Shown here: in pieces, positions 9,192 through 19,849 of the stretch
Layout of the letters: each line of letters starts with the position of its first letter
How positions within the stretch are numbered: position 1 is the stretch's first letter
DNA from: Ardenticatenia bacterium
GTDB lineage: Bacteria > Chloroflexota > Anaerolineae > Ardenticatenales > Ardenticatenaceae
Direction: 5' to 3'
Assembly (NCBI GenBank): GCA_030949995.1
Contig: JAUZRY010000086.1
Span: 1 to 64,000 of the forward strand
Length of the DNA: 64,000 nt
The notes under the pieces: generated by a model
What the model was told of the DNA's origin: nothing
Seen by the model: only the letters and a program-made list of their open reading frames with translations
Database searches by the model: none
Program-made: the position numbers and the translations under genes

Positions 9192-10433
9192 ATGCAGCCT
9201 ACAACCTTTCGTCAACGTTTTTGGGACGCTCTGTTGACCAACGCCTTGCACTATCGACGCTCAACATGTTGATCGAGTGGCTGGTCATTTCCCACACAGC
9301 CTTTTTTTTCCGGGTGGACCCCTATTTGATTATCGGAGCCGCCGTGGTTCAGGCTGTCGTGTTGGCATTGCCGGCTGTCGAAGGGCGGGCATTGCGGGTG
9401 TTCGTAGCCAACTTCTCGTCGGGAGTAGCCGTCTACACGGCTGTGGAAATGATGATAGAAGGCATGGAGTTCTGGGAGAAGCCAAACCACGTGCTCTATT
9501 GGGTCTACAGCCTGGCCATTGGCCTCTTTGCCGCCTGGGGGACGCGTGTGCCCGAATGCCGCGTGGCCATCTTCGGCGCCTACCTGACCCGAGCCTCGGC
9601 CCTGTTGGCTGTCTACACCGTTGGTGAGTTCTATCTGAGTGACAACGTGAGCCTTCTCCACTGGATCCAAGATGCTACTCACACCTTCATTGGCCTGGCT
9701 GTGCCCCCTCCTGGGGGTTGTCGGGGCTCTGGCCGATGTGAATGCCAAGCGGTATATGCTCCTGCTTCAGGACGCCAACCGCCGCCTACGGACATACGCT
9801 GAGTGGTCGTTCGGCAAGCGGCTCTTCCGGGAACTTCTCAACAATCCCCAGGCAGGGAATCCTCGCCGGCAACATCGAACCATATTCTTCAGCGATGTGC
9901 GCGGATTCACCGCTTGGAGCGAGAAGCGTACGCCTGAGGCTGTCATGGAGATCCTTCAGGCATGGTACTTGGCGGCCGAGAAGGTGTGGGAGCAGTGTGA
10001 GCCGGTGCATTACAAGTTCACTGCCGACGAAGTCATGGCCGTCTTTGCGAGTGTGGAGGAGGCGGCACGGGCGGCCATCCTGTTCCACAGTGCCAGCCGG
10101 TCCATCTGGGAGCCCCACGGCCTTCACGTCGGCATCGGCATCCACTGGGGAGCTGTGGTGGAAGGTCTGATCGGTGGGCGCGAGGTGAAATTTTATGACG
10201 TGATCGGCGACACGGTGAACACGGCTCAGCGCATAGAGAAAGGAGCGAGCAAGGGGCAAATCCTCATCTCTGAGAAAGCATACCGTCACCTCCCGCCAGA
10301 AAAGTTTGAGGCGGGTCCCACAATGCGTATTTCCGTGAAGGACAAAGCTCACTTGGAAGTCCGGGTTCTGCACACGCGGACAGAACAGGAGACTGTGGCA
10401 GAATACATGGAGGCACAGGAGGTATCAGCATGA
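9192..10433 (+). CDS. Membrane-bound class III adenylate/guanylate cyclase (frameshifted near 9702; N-terminal start region ambiguous)
   Basis: Multiple TM helices, then FFSDVRGFTAWSEKRTPEAVMEILQAW...KFTADEVMAVFASVEEAARAA...FYDVIGDTVNTAQRIEKGA; ORFs 9221-9802 and 9672-10433 join as IGLAVPLLGVVGALADVNAKR. Confidence 0.85.
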
Positions 10434-11242
10434 CCACAGCTCAAGGATTTCAGGATTTTGACCAATATCCGCCGGCCGTCGCGTTTCAGACCGTGATGTT
10501 GATGCTGGTGGCTGCAGCCGTGGGCGCCATTGCTGCCGTCTTCGTGGTGCCGACTTGGCTGCCCGGGCTCTCGGCCTCGCTGCTCGGCGAGAGCCCTAAG
10601 GTGTACTGGTACTTAGCCCGCTCCAGCGGAGTGACAGCCTACGTGCTCTTGTGGTTTTCCATGGCCTTTGGCGTGATGATGACCAACAAGATGGCCCGAG
10701 TGTGGCCCGGGGGGCCGACGGCATTTGACTTGCACCAGTACACCAGCCTGCTGGGGTTGACCTTTGCCCTCTTTCATGCCATCATCCTCTTGGGCGACAC
10801 GTACATCGAAGCGGGGCTAACCAACGTGTTGACGCCCTTCGGTTACACAGGATACCGCCCTCTGTGGGTGGGCATTGGGCAGGTCGCCTTTTACCTGATG
10901 GCCGTGATCGCGTTCAGCTTCTACGTGCGCCAGCTCATTGGCCGTCGCATGTGGCGACTCCTCCACTATCTCAGCTTTATCACCTTTGTGGCGGCGTTGG
11001 GCCATGGCATCATGGCCGGCACGGACACGTCCTCGGCGTTCATGCAAGGGCTCTACTGGACCACAGGAGGCGGGTTGCTGTTCCTGACGCTCTACCGGAT
11101 GCTGGTGGGCGTGTGGGGATGGCGCCAAAAGGCCGCCCGCCGTAAGCGTAAGGCACACGCGGTGCCCTCAGCCAACGTGCGAGCGCGCTCGGTGCCTCCC
11201 AGTGAGCCCCAGGATCAGGCCAAGGCCGGGGCCCAAGGATAA
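10430..11242 (+). CDS. Ferric-reductase-like transmembrane protein
   Basis: Six-helix pattern with paired His (DLHQYTSLLGLTFALFH; RLLHYLSFITFVAALGH) and ARSSGVTAYVLLW typical of ferric-reductase-like TM domains. Confidence 0.82.
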   Translation: MTTAQGFQDFDQYPPAVAFQTVMLMLVAAAVGAIAAVFVVPTWLPGLSASLLGESPKVYWYLARSSGVTAYVLLWFSMAFGVMMTNKMARVWPGGPTAFDLHQYTSLLGLTFALFHAIILLGDTYIEAGLTNVLTPFGYTGYRPLWVGIGQVAFYLMAVIAFSFYVRQLIGRRMWRLLHYLSFITFVAALGHGIMAGTDTSSAFMQGLYWTTGGGLLFLTLYRMLVGVWGWRQKAARRKRKAHAVPSANVRARSVPPSEPQDQAKAGAQG

Positions 11243-11256
11243 CTAGGGCGGAGGAT

Positions 11257-12030
11257 GTGAGCACCATGACCCAAGTTGTTCAGGCCACCATCTTGCTCAT
11301 CGAAGACAATCCCGAAATCGCTGAACCCCTTGCCTTTGGCCTGCACCAGGAGGGGTATCGGGTTCTCCACGCACACACTGGGGAAGAAGGGCTCCACCTG
11401 GCCCGAATACACCAGCCAGACCTCATCCTGCTCGACATTATGCTCCCGGGGATGGATGGCTTTCACGTCTGCCGTACTCTGCGGGCGGAGTCCAGTGTGC
11501 CCATTCTGATGCTCACGGCCCGTTCCCAGGAGCTTGACCGGGTGATGGGCCTTGAGCTGGGGGCTGATGATTATATCGTCAAGCCCTTCAGCTTCCGAGA
11601 GCTGGTGGCGCGCGTGCGGGCCATGCTGCGCCGGCGTGAACTGGATCGCACTGAGTGGCAGGCGGATGGCACAGGGGAGGACGAACAGGCACGCTCCTCC
11701 CATCAGCTTCACCTGCATGACCTGCGTCTCGACATGCAAGCTCGCCTGGTCTGGAAGGGCGAAGACCAGTTGGCCCTTTCAGGCCGGGAGTTCGACTTGT
11801 TGGCCCACCTGATGAGCCATGCCGGCGAAGCATTGCATCGCCAGGCGATTTTGGACGCTGTGTGGGGTGAGGAGTGGGTGGGTGATCCCCGCACGCTTGA
11901 TGTGCACATTCACTGGTTGCGCGAGAAATTGGGCGATGATCCGGCACATCCGCGCTATATTCAAACCGTTCGGGGCTACGGCTACCGGTTTTTGGCGCCG
12001 TCTCAGTCCCAGCATGTTCAGGAGAAGTAA
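11257..12030 (+). CDS. OmpR-family response regulator
   Basis: TILLIEDNPEIAEPLAFGLHQEGY receiver, LDIMLPGMDGF, winged helix GREFDLLAHLMSH...VRGYGYRF. Confidence 0.93.
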   Translation: MSTMTQVVQATILLIEDNPEIAEPLAFGLHQEGYRVLHAHTGEEGLHLARIHQPDLILLDIMLPGMDGFHVCRTLRAESSVPILMLTARSQELDRVMGLELGADDYIVKPFSFRELVARVRAMLRRRELDRTEWQADGTGEDEQARSSHQLHLHDLRLDMQARLVWKGEDQLALSGREFDLLAHLMSHAGEALHRQAILDAVWGEEWVGDPRTLDVHIHWLREKLGDDPAHPRYIQTVRGYGYRFLAPSQSQHVQEK

Positions 12031-13470
12031 ACGCTTCTGGACGGCTCCTAAGCTCCACGTGCTCCTCCTTTGGCCCTATCTGGTCTTGGCGACTGTGGGT
12101 CTGGCTGTTTTGGTCCTGTGGGCTGGCCTCATCATTCGCACCCTAATGATCGAAAAGGTCGAGCACGAGCTTGAAATTGAGGCGCTTCTCATTGCCAATG
12201 CTCTGCGCGACGCGCTGGAAAGCTGGATGGAGGAGGAACTGCCAGCCGGGCGCCCCATTGGCAACTTGGTGCTCTCATACGCGGAGGAGACAAATGCCCG
12301 CATTATCGTGACCTTGCCCGACGGGTCCATTGTCTTCAGCTCCGACCCCGACACCCCTTTGCGCGTGCTTCCGGCCAGTGTTGAGTTGCGGGCAGCTCTG
12401 GCCCTCACAGAACAACACAACATTCGCCCTGACGATTTCGGCTCCGGGGAGCTACGCCTCTACACGGCTGCCCCTGTGGTTGAAGGGAATGAGGTGTTGG
12501 GGTTGGTGCAGCTCTCCGTGCCCTATGAGCCTATTCAGCAAGCGATTCTTGTGCCATGTGGCCAGCGACCGGTCTTCTCGTCAGCGCCGGATTGATAACG
12601 GCCATTGGGTTTGCCAGCGTGATGTTAGCCAGATGGCTTTCAGCCCCCATTCGCCACTTGACCGAGATGGCCGACCGCATGGCAGAGGGTGACTTGGAGG
12701 CGCCCATCCGACCCCACGGCCCCCATGAGATTCGCCGGCTGGCTGTGGCCTTCGAGACCATGGCACGCCGTGTGCGGGAGATGTTGGTCCAACAGCGCCA
12801 GTTCGTGGACAACGCCGCCCACGAGCTGCGCTCTCCTCTGGCGAGCATCCGGCTGCGCGTTGACATGTTGGCACGCCTGGCCAACGGCCAAGCACAGGAC
12901 AAGGAGCGTTTCGAGCGGTACCTTCGAGAGACACAGGTACAACTGATTGGCCTTGAGCACCTGGTGAACGATTTGCTCCTGCTCTCCTCTGTGGAACAGG
13001 AACATCTGCCAACAGAGCCGTTGGACTTGGCGCCACTCCTCTACGAGCTGGCGGATGAAATGGCCCCCTTGATGAGGGCCAAAGCCCTCCACGTGCGGAT
13101 GGAGGTGCCTCCCCATTTGCCCACCGTGCAGGCTAACCGCACATACTTGCGCGTGGCCGTGCGCAATGTGTTGGACAACGCTATCAAGTACACGCCTGAG
13201 GGAGGAGAGGTGGTGCTGCGAGCCTATGCTACTGCCAATGAGGTGATTGTCGAAGTGGAGGACACGGGTCCGGGCATTCCCCCTGATGAGGTGGAGCATA
13301 TCTTTGACCGCTTCTACCGCAGCCAGACAGCACGGAGCTCCCGGACGAGCGGTGTGGGATTAGGCTTAGCCCTCGTCCACACGATTGTGACCAACCATGG
13401 GGGACGGGTGGACGTGGAGAGTTGGCCCGGAAAGGGGACCTGTTTCCGTCTCCACTTGCCTACCTCATAA
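12014..13470 (+). CDS. Sensor histidine kinase (frameshifted near 12550)
   Basis: TM + sensor domain in ORF 11819-12595; HAMP, FVDNAAHELRSPLASIRLR and ATPase domain in ORF 12556-13470. Confidence 0.88.
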
Positions 13471-13476
13471 CTTGGA

Positions 13477-13517
13477 GCCCTCCTGCAGAACCACACCGGG
13501 TGATCCTGCGGGAGGGC
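13477..13517. terminator. 12-bp stem (one G-T) hairpin between convergent HK and rpsI ends
   Basis: gccctcctgcag ... ctgcgggagggc with a 17-nt loop; no T tract. Confidence 0.4.
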
Positions 13518-13546
13518 CAGAGGACTCATGAGGATGAGTGTTAACC

Positions 13547-13945
13547 TTACCGTTTGGTGTAGGTGGGTGCTTTGCGGGCCCGTTTCAGGCCCGGCTTCTT
13601 GCGCTCCTTCATGCGGGGGTCGCGGGTGAGGAAGCCGCCACGCCGCAAGAGAGGGCGCAAGGACTCGTCGTACTTCAACAGGGCCCGCGCGATGCCGTGC
13701 TTGATGGCGCCTGCTTGGCCGGTGACGCCTCCGCCGCGAACCACCACAGTAATGTCGAAGTGTTCCTCGTGGCCGGTGTAGCGCAACGGCGCCGTGACAT
13801 CCAACAGGTCCTGGATGCGTGTGAAGTACACGTCCAGCGGCTTCCCGTTGACCGTAATCTGGCCGGTGCCCTCCGGGTAGAGGCGCACCTGTGCGGATGC
13901 GGTTTTCCGGCGGCCGACGGCATAGAAATAGCGGTTCTCGGTCAC
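13547..13945 (-). CDS. rpsI: 30S ribosomal protein S9
   Basis: YFYAVGRRKTASAQVRLYPEGTGQITVNGKPLDVYF...RDPRMKERKKPGLKRARKAPTYTKR. Confidence 0.97.
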   Translation of the reverse strand: MTENRYFYAVGRRKTASAQVRLYPEGTGQITVNGKPLDVYFTRIQDLLDVTAPLRYTGHEEHFDITVVVRGGGVTGQAGAIKHGIARALLKYDESLRPLLRRGGFLTRDPRMKERKKPGLKRARKAPTYTKR

Positions 13946-13957
13946 GATACGCCCCCT

Positions 13958-14392
13958 TTACTTCTCAAACTGAAGCGGTTTTGGCTGTTGGGCCTGATGT
14001 GGGTGCTCGGGGCCGGCGTACACCTTCAGTTTCTTGAACATCTTGCGCCCCAAGCGGTTCTTGGGCAGCATGCGCTTGACAGCCAGCTCAATGACCCGCT
14101 CCGGGTGCTTCTGGAGCTGCTCCCTCAGCGTGCGCTGGTAGAGCCCGCCGGGATACCCGGAATGGCGGTAGTAGATCTTCTGGTCGAGCTTGCGCCCGGT
14201 GACTCGAATCTTTTCGGCGTTCACCACGATCACGTAGTCCCCACAGTCCACGTGGGGGGTGTAGTAAGACTTGTGCTTCCCGCGCAAAATAGCGGCCACC
14301 CTGGAGGCAAGACGCCCCAACGTCTGCCCCTCGGCGTCCACTACCCACCATTCGCGTTCCACGTCGGTTGGCTTGGCAAAGTAGGTTTTCAT
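13958..14392 (-). CDS. rplM: 50S ribosomal protein L13
   Basis: [50 protein letters not shown]. Confidence 0.97.
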   Translation of the reverse strand: MKTYFAKPTDVEREWWVVDAEGQTLGRLASRVAAILRGKHKSYYTPHVDCGDYVIVVNAEKIRVTGRKLDQKIYYRHSGYPGGLYQRTLREQLQKHPERVIELAVKRMLPKNRLGRKMFKKLKVYAGPEHPHQAQQPKPLQFEK

Positions 14393-15189
14393 CGTTCCGT
14401 CCCCCTGGTCTCTTCCCTTGAAAGGATTTGGGCAAGGGCCTCCTCGTGTTCCCTGTACGTGACGGCCACAAGACAGAGGCCTTGTGGGGCTACGGCCGGC
14501 CCGGCCGCGTGGGGCTGACAGGCCATGAGCACCTCCCGAACGTGAGGGGGATCAACCTCACCCCACCCAACCGGCAGGAGGGTGCCCACGATGCGGCGTG
14601 CCATTCGGTAGAGGAAGGCGTTGGCCTCCAGCTCCACGTAGACCCACGCTCCCTGCCTGTGCACATCAGCGCGCATCAGGTGGCGCACGGTCGTCTCCCC
14701 CGATGTGGGCCGGCCGAAGCTGGCAAAGTCATGTTCGCCTACCAGGAATTGAGCGCCCTCGTGCATGGCCTGTGCGTCCAACGGCCGTGGCTCGTGGAGG
14801 GCGAAATGCCGGGCCACAGGGCTGCGAACGCGGTCGTTCCAGATGGTGTACCGGTAGACCCGGCTCACGGCGCTGTATCTGGGATGGAAAGCGTCCGGCG
14901 CCCGCTCCAAGTACCGCACGGCCACATCGTCTGGGAGGAGCGCGTTGAGCGCGCGCCACAGCTTCTCATCAGCGTGCTCCCAAGCCATGAAGAAGTCGAT
15001 TACCTGGCCTTGGGCGTGAACACCGGCGTCCGAGCGCCCGGCCCCTCGCACCCGTACTCGCCGGTTTCCACAGAGCCGTGCCAGCACGGCCTCCAGCTCC
15101 CCCTGAACAGTTCGCGCGTTGGGCTGCACTTGAAAGCCGGCGAAGTGGGTGCCATCGTACTCGATGACCGCCCGGTAGTGTGCGGCCAT
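14389..15189 (-). CDS. truA: tRNA pseudouridine(38-40) synthase TruA
   Basis: [27 protein letters not shown]...[18 protein letters not shown]; start re-set to MAAHYR. Confidence 0.95.
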   Translation of the reverse strand: MAAHYRAVIEYDGTHFAGFQVQPNARTVQGELEAVLARLCGNRRVRVRGAGRSDAGVHAQGQVIDFFMAWEHADEKLWRALNALLPDDVAVRYLERAPDAFHPRYSAVSRVYRYTIWNDRVRSPVARHFALHEPRPLDAQAMHEGAQFLVGEHDFASFGRPTSGETTVRHLMRADVHRQGAWVYVELEANAFLYRMARRIVGTLLPVGWGEVDPPHVREVLMACQPHAAGPAVAPQGLCLVAVTYREHEEALAQILSREETRGTER

Positions 15190-15203
15190 GGCTCGCCAGC
15201 GGT

Positions 15204-15575
15204 TCAGTCCACCAGTTCGAGAATGACCATGGGCGCACCGTCCCCGCGGCGGGGGCCGTATTTCACGATGCGCGTGTAGCCGCCGGGCCGGTCCAAGAAC
15301 CGGTCCACCTTGTCGTCGAACAGGTCGTGAACCACGGTCTTGTCGGTCACGAAGGCCAGGGCCTGTCGGCGTGCGTGCAGGGCGCGCTCTGGGTTCAGGC
15401 GTGCCTTGCGGGCCAAGGTGATGATCCGTTCGGCCATTGGGCGCACGGCCCTCGCTTTGGCCTCCGTCGTCATAATCCGCTCGTGGCGGAGGAGTTCGGT
15501 CACTAAGTTCCGGTAGAGGGCCCGACGGTGGTCGCGGTCCCGGCCGAGATGTCGTCGTTTCACCCGGTGCCTCAT
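15204..15575 (-). CDS. rplQ: 50S ribosomal protein L17
   Basis: MRHRVKRRHLGRDRDHRRALYRNLVTELLRHERIMTTEAKARAVRPMAE. Confidence 0.96.
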   Translation of the reverse strand: MRHRVKRRHLGRDRDHRRALYRNLVTELLRHERIMTTEAKARAVRPMAERIITLARKARLNPERALHARRQALAFVTDKTVVHDLFDDKVDRFLDRPGGYTRIVKYGPRRGDGAPMVILELVD

Positions 15576-16600
15576 GCCGATGTCTCCTCTTTGGTTTTCT
15601 CTTTCTTGCCCCGACGGGCCTTCGTGGTGCCCGCGTCCACTTCGATCTCGACGTATTGGAGATACCCCTTCTCCTCCAAGGCGTTGAGCAACTCATCGAG
15701 GGACTTTTCGCCGAAGTTGCGAATGGCGAGCATCTCCTCCCGGCCCCGTTGCAGGCGCTCCAACACTTCACCGACCTTGGTGATGCCGGCGCGCTTCAAG
15801 CAGTTGAAGGCGCGTACTTGGAGCCCCAAGTCCTCGATGGGGCGGTTGTAGATGGAGTGTGGGATGCCCTCCTCCCGCTTCTTGGGGGGCGTGGGGGTGG
15901 CAATGGTGGGCTCCACGGCGATGCCCTCCTCAACGCCGGCCACAATGGCGAAGTGGCTCATTAGGATCTTGGCCGCCTCGACAAGGGCTTCGTCCGGCCC
16001 CATGGTGCCGTCGGTCCAGACGTTCAGGATGAGGCGGTCAAAGTCGTGGCTTTGGCCCACGCGTTCCTGTTTCACGTTGTAGCGCACGTGGCGGATCGGG
16101 CTGAAGATAGCGTCCACGGGGATTTCGTCAACGGGAAGTCGGCCCCGCTGGTCGGCCGGGGAGTAGCCTCGGCCGCGCTGGACGGTCATCTCCATCTCGA
16201 ACTCGGCCTCATCGCTGTCAAGGGTGAGCAGGTGAAGCTCGGGGTTCACGATTTCCACCTGAGCGGGGGCCTGGATGTCAGCCGCTGTGACCAAGCCGGG
16301 CCCCCGGGCTTCGATCCTCATGCGCACGGGGTCGTCGGTATGGCACCGCAGGCGCAGTTGTTTGATGTTGAGGATGAGTTGGATCATGTCCTCTCGGGCG
16401 CCCGGAATGGGGCTGAACTCGTGGTGGACGCCTGTGACGCGGATGGATGTCACGGCGGCACCGGGCAGGGAGCTCAGCAACACGCGCCGCAGGGCGTTGC
16501 CGACCGTGATGCCATAGCCCCGCATGAGGGGGCTAATGACAAATCGGCCGTGCGTTTTGGTCATGACTTCTCGCTCGATCCGCGGAAATACAATGTCCAA
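15572..16600 (-). CDS. rpoA: DNA-directed RNA polymerase subunit alpha
   Basis: GRFVISPLMRGYGITVGNALRRVLLSSLPGAAVTSIRVTGVHHEFSPIPGAREDMIQLILNIK; alpha-CTD present. Confidence 0.97.
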   Translation of the reverse strand: MDIVFPRIEREVMTKTHGRFVISPLMRGYGITVGNALRRVLLSSLPGAAVTSIRVTGVHHEFSPIPGAREDMIQLILNIKQLRLRCHTDDPVRMRIEARGPGLVTAADIQAPAQVEIVNPELHLLTLDSDEAEFEMEMTVQRGRGYSPADQRGRLPVDEIPVDAIFSPIRHVRYNVKQERVGQSHDFDRLILNVWTDGTMGPDEALVEAAKILMSHFAIVAGVEEGIAVEPTIATPTPPKKREEGIPHSIYNRPIEDLGLQVRAFNCLKRAGITKVGEVLERLQRGREEMLAIRNFGEKSLDELLNALEEKGYLQYVEIEVDAGTTKARRGKKEKTKEETSA

Positions 16601-16641
16601 CGGGCACCTCCTTTATGACTTCTGTCACCGTGGGCTCGGGC

Positions 16642-17277
16642 TCAGCGCGAGTAGAATTCGACCACCAATTGTTCGTTGACGGGGATGTCGATCTGGTGTC
16701 GCTCGGGCATGGCCACCACGCGCCCGGTGAGCTCGTCCGGGTTCACGTCCAACCACTCGACCACTCGCTTGCCGGCCATGATCTCGGGCAGGTATTTGAA
16801 GTACTCGCGTTTGCGGCTTTCGGGGCGCACGCTGATCACGTCGCCCGGCTTCACCAGGTAGCTGGGAATGTTCGTGCGCCGGCCGTTGACCATGAAGTGA
16901 CCGTGGGAGACGAGCTGGCGTGCTTAGGCGCGGGAGTCGGCAAAGCCCATTCGGTAGACCACGTTGTCCAGCCGCCGCTCGAGGAGGCGCAGCAAGTTTT
17001 CTCCGGTCATGCCGGGCTGGCGTTGGGCCTCGCGGAAATACCGGCGGAACTGACGTTCCAGCACGCCGTAAATGCGGCGTACTTTCTGTTTTTCGCGCAG
17101 CTGGAGCCCGTAGTCGGACATTTTCCGGCGGTAACGCTGTTTGGGCCCGTGCATTCCGGGCGGGTAGTTGCGTTTCTCAATGGGGCACTTGGGCGAGTAG
17201 CATTTCTGGCCCTTTAGGTAGAGCTTGACGCCCTCACGACGGCAAAGCCGACAAACAGGTCCTGTGTACCGTGCCAT
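16642..17277 (-). CDS. rpsD: 30S ribosomal protein S4 with an in-frame TAA at 16924-16926
   Basis: [31 protein letters not shown]...MGFADSRA[28 protein letters not shown]; both halves are in the same frame. Confidence 0.93.
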
Positions 17278-17310
17278 GTTGCCTTCCTTCTCCTCTGGCT
17301 CTTTTCCTCA

Positions 17311-17700
17311 CTACACACGCCGTTTCTTGGGTGGCCGGCATCCGTTGTGGGGAATGGGGGTCACGTCGGTGATGCTGACCACCTTCAGGCCGGCCTGCAT
17401 AAGTGCCCGGATGGCCGATTCTCGGCCCGGCCCAGGGCCTTTGACGAAGACATCCACTTCTTGTACCCCGTGCTCCTGGGCCGCGCGAGCGGCCTGGAGC
17501 GCGGCCATTTGGGCGGCGTAGGGGGTGCCCTTGCGAGTTCCCTTGAACCCCACTGTGCCGGCACTGGCCCACGTGATGGTATTCCCCTTTTGGTCGGTGA
17601 TGGTGACGATGGTGTTGTTGAACGTGGCGTGAATGTGGGCCTGGCCGTGGGGCACGTTCTTCCGTTCGCGGCGGCGTGTGCGGCGGGTTCGACGGGCCAT
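17311..17700 (-). CDS. rpsK: 30S ribosomal protein S11
   Basis: [46 protein letters not shown]. Confidence 0.97.
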   Translation of the reverse strand: MARRTRRTRRRERKNVPHGQAHIHATFNNTIVTITDQKGNTITWASAGTVGFKGTRKGTPYAAQMAALQAARAAQEHGVQEVDVFVKGPGPGRESAIRALMQAGLKVVSITDVTPIPHNGCRPPKKRRV

Positions 17701-17753
17701 GCTTTTCTTGCCTCCTTTACTCCCTGGGAACTGGACTGATTGCTACGTGCAGG

Positions 17754-18137
17754 TTACTTCTTGGCACGACTGCGCTTCTTGCCCGGCACCGTCTTGCGCG
17801 GCCCCTTGCGCGTGCGCGCGTTGGTGCGCGTGCGCTGGCCGCGGACGGGCAGGTTGCGCCGGTGGCGCAACCCCCGGTAGCAGCCGATTTCGATCAGCCG
17901 TTTGATGTTCATGGTGACTTCACGGCGCAAGTCACCCTCGACTTTGTACTCCCGTTCGATAATTGAGCGCAGGCGCGTGATTTCATCCTCGGTCAGGTCC
18001 TTCACCCGGGTGTCTGGGTTCACCTGTGCCTTGAAGAGGATCTCGTTGCTGCGCGTGCGGCCGATCCCGTAGATGTAGGTCAGGGCGATCTCGACTCGCT
18101 TGTCCCGCGGAAGGTCAACGCCGGCTATGCGTGCCAT
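17754..18137 (-). CDS. rpsM: 30S ribosomal protein S13
   Basis: [34 protein letters not shown]...[24 protein letters not shown]. Confidence 0.97.
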   Translation of the reverse strand: MARIAGVDLPRDKRVEIALTYIYGIGRTRSNEILFKAQVNPDTRVKDLTEDEITRLRSIIEREYKVEGDLRREVTMNIKRLIEIGCYRGLRHRRNLPVRGQRTRTNARTRKGPRKTVPGKKRSRAKK

Positions 18138-18159
18138 GAGTTCCCCTCACTCTTCCTGG

Positions 18160-18273
18160 TTACCCTTGTCGCTGCTTGTGTTTGGGGTTCTTGCAGATCA
18201 CGTACACTTTGCCGTGACGCCGAATAATGCGGCAGTCATCACAGATAGGTTTTACCGAAGGACGCACTTTCAT
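18160..18273 (-). CDS. rpmJ: 50S ribosomal protein L36
   Basis: [37 protein letters not shown], 37 aa; start re-set. Confidence 0.96.
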   Translation of the reverse strand: MKVRPSVKPICDDCRIIRRHGKVYVICKNPKHKQRQG

Positions 18274-18388
18274 GGGTTGCCTCCTTACCTCGGTTGAGAA
18301 GACACGCTGGGCCGCGGCCAGAGTGCCAAACCAACATTTTACATAAACGGGCGCGTACGTCAAGTGGGCAGTTGCTGCCGTGGTCGCG

Positions 18389-19135
18389 CTACGGCAGCGT
18401 CAAGATGTCGGCGCCGTTGTCGGTAATCGCGACCGTGTGCTCGAAGTGGGCTGTCAGGCTGCCGTCAGCGCTCACGACCGTCCACTGGTCGTGGAGCACA
18501 CGTGTTTCCCAAGTGCCCATGCTGACCATTGGCTCAATGGCCAATGTCATGCCAGGGCGTAGGAGTAAGCCCTTGCCCGACTCCCCGTAGTTGGGCACCT
18601 GGGGGGGTTCGTGCATCTCGCGGCCAATGCCGTGGCCCACATACTCGCGGATGACCGAGAACCCGGCCGCTTCCACCACCTGTTGGATAGCGTGCCCCAC
18701 GTCGCCCAGCCGTTTGCCCGCCCGTGCCTGGGCTATGCCGGCCATGAGGGCCGTCTCGGTGGTCTGCAACAGCCGGCGGGCCTCGGGTGAGATGTCGCCC
18801 ACGGCGTAGGTCCACGCCGAGTCGCCGTGGTAGCCCCGGTAGATGACGCCGATGTCCACGCTGACGATGTCACCGGCGCGCAGGCGACGGCGGCCGGGTA
18901 TGCCGTGGACAAGCTCCTCGTTGATGGAAATGCACGTCGAGGCGGGAAATCCCCGGTAGCCCTTGAAACTGGGCACGGCCTTGTGGGCGCGGATGAACGT
19001 CTCAACGTGCTGATCAATCTCCGCCGTGGTCACGCCCGGTCGCAACAACTCACGCACCAGTTGGTGGGCTTGGGCCACAAGGCGCCCGGCCTGGCGCATA
19101 AGCTCAATCTCTCGGCGCGATTTGAGCACGATCAT
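18389..19135 (-). CDS. map: Type I methionine aminopeptidase
   Basis: [41 protein letters not shown]...[21 protein letters not shown]. Confidence 0.97.
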   Translation of the reverse strand: MIVLKSRREIELMRQAGRLVAQAHQLVRELLRPGVTTAEIDQHVETFIRAHKAVPSFKGYRGFPASTCISINEELVHGIPGRRRLRAGDIVSVDIGVIYRGYHGDSAWTYAVGDISPEARRLLQTTETALMAGIAQARAGKRLGDVGHAIQQVVEAAGFSVIREYVGHGIGREMHEPPQVPNYGESGKGLLLRPGMTLAIEPMVSMGTWETRVLHDQWTVVSADGSLTAHFEHTVAITDNGADILTLP

Positions 19136-19809
19136 GGGCCCTGCCGGTCAACAATCGCGGCCACAATGGCACGGTTCACGTCGTCAATGGGCGCTTCTCC
19201 GTCGATCGTGGTGAGCACGCCCCGCCGACGGTAGTACTCGATGACCGGGAGCGTCTCCTGCATGTAGATCTCCAGTCGCCGCCGGATGGCCACCTCGTCC
19301 TTGTCGTCGTCCCGCTGGTAGAGGGGGCCGCCGCAGCGGTCGCACACGCCCTCCTCACGTGGGGGGTTGAAGACCACGTGATATGTGGCCTGACATTCCC
19401 GGCACACGCGCCGGCCGGTCAGGCGGCGCAGGAGTTCCGCCTCGCTCACCTCAATGTAGATGGCCTGTGTGACGCGGGCACCCCACTCGGCCAACATGTC
19501 GTCCAGGGCGCGGGCCTGGTTTAAATTTCGCGGGTAGCCGTCCAGAATGGCGCCACCTTGGGCGTCCGTGCGGGAAAGGCGATCTTGGACCATGGCGTTG
19601 GTCACTTCGTCGGGCACCAACTCGCCCCGCTCCATGTACGCCTTGGCCAACCGACCCAGTTCTGTCTCTTCCTTTAAGTTGTAGCGAAACAAATCGCCCG
19701 TGGCCACCTGGGGAATCCCGAAGTGGTCTTGGAGCAAGCGGGCCTGTGTGCCCTTGCCCGATCCTTGGGCGCCGAACAGGATAATGTAGCGGCGAGCCTC
19801 TCCGTTCAT
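19132..19809 (-). CDS. adk: Adenylate kinase
   Basis: YIILFGAQGSGKGTQARLLQDHFGIPQVATGDLFR; zinc lid CRECQATYHVVFNPP...CDRCGGPLYQRDDDK; start re-set to MNGEARR. Confidence 0.95.
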   Translation of the reverse strand: MNGEARRYIILFGAQGSGKGTQARLLQDHFGIPQVATGDLFRYNLKEETELGRLAKAYMERGELVPDEVTNAMVQDRLSRTDAQGGAILDGYPRNLNQARALDDMLAEWGARVTQAIYIEVSEAELLRRLTGRRVCRECQATYHVVFNPPREEGVCDRCGGPLYQRDDDKDEVAIRRRLEIYMQETLPVIEYYRRRGVLTTIDGEAPIDDVNRAIVAAIVDRQGP

Positions 19810-19849
19810 CACTTCTGCCCTCGATAGGTTCCACAGTGCTTCGACTGTG

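Noticed and set aside
16921-16929. TAA in rpsD as evidence of stop-codon reassignment
   Set aside because: TAA is used as a terminal stop in many other genes here; one substitution is simpler.
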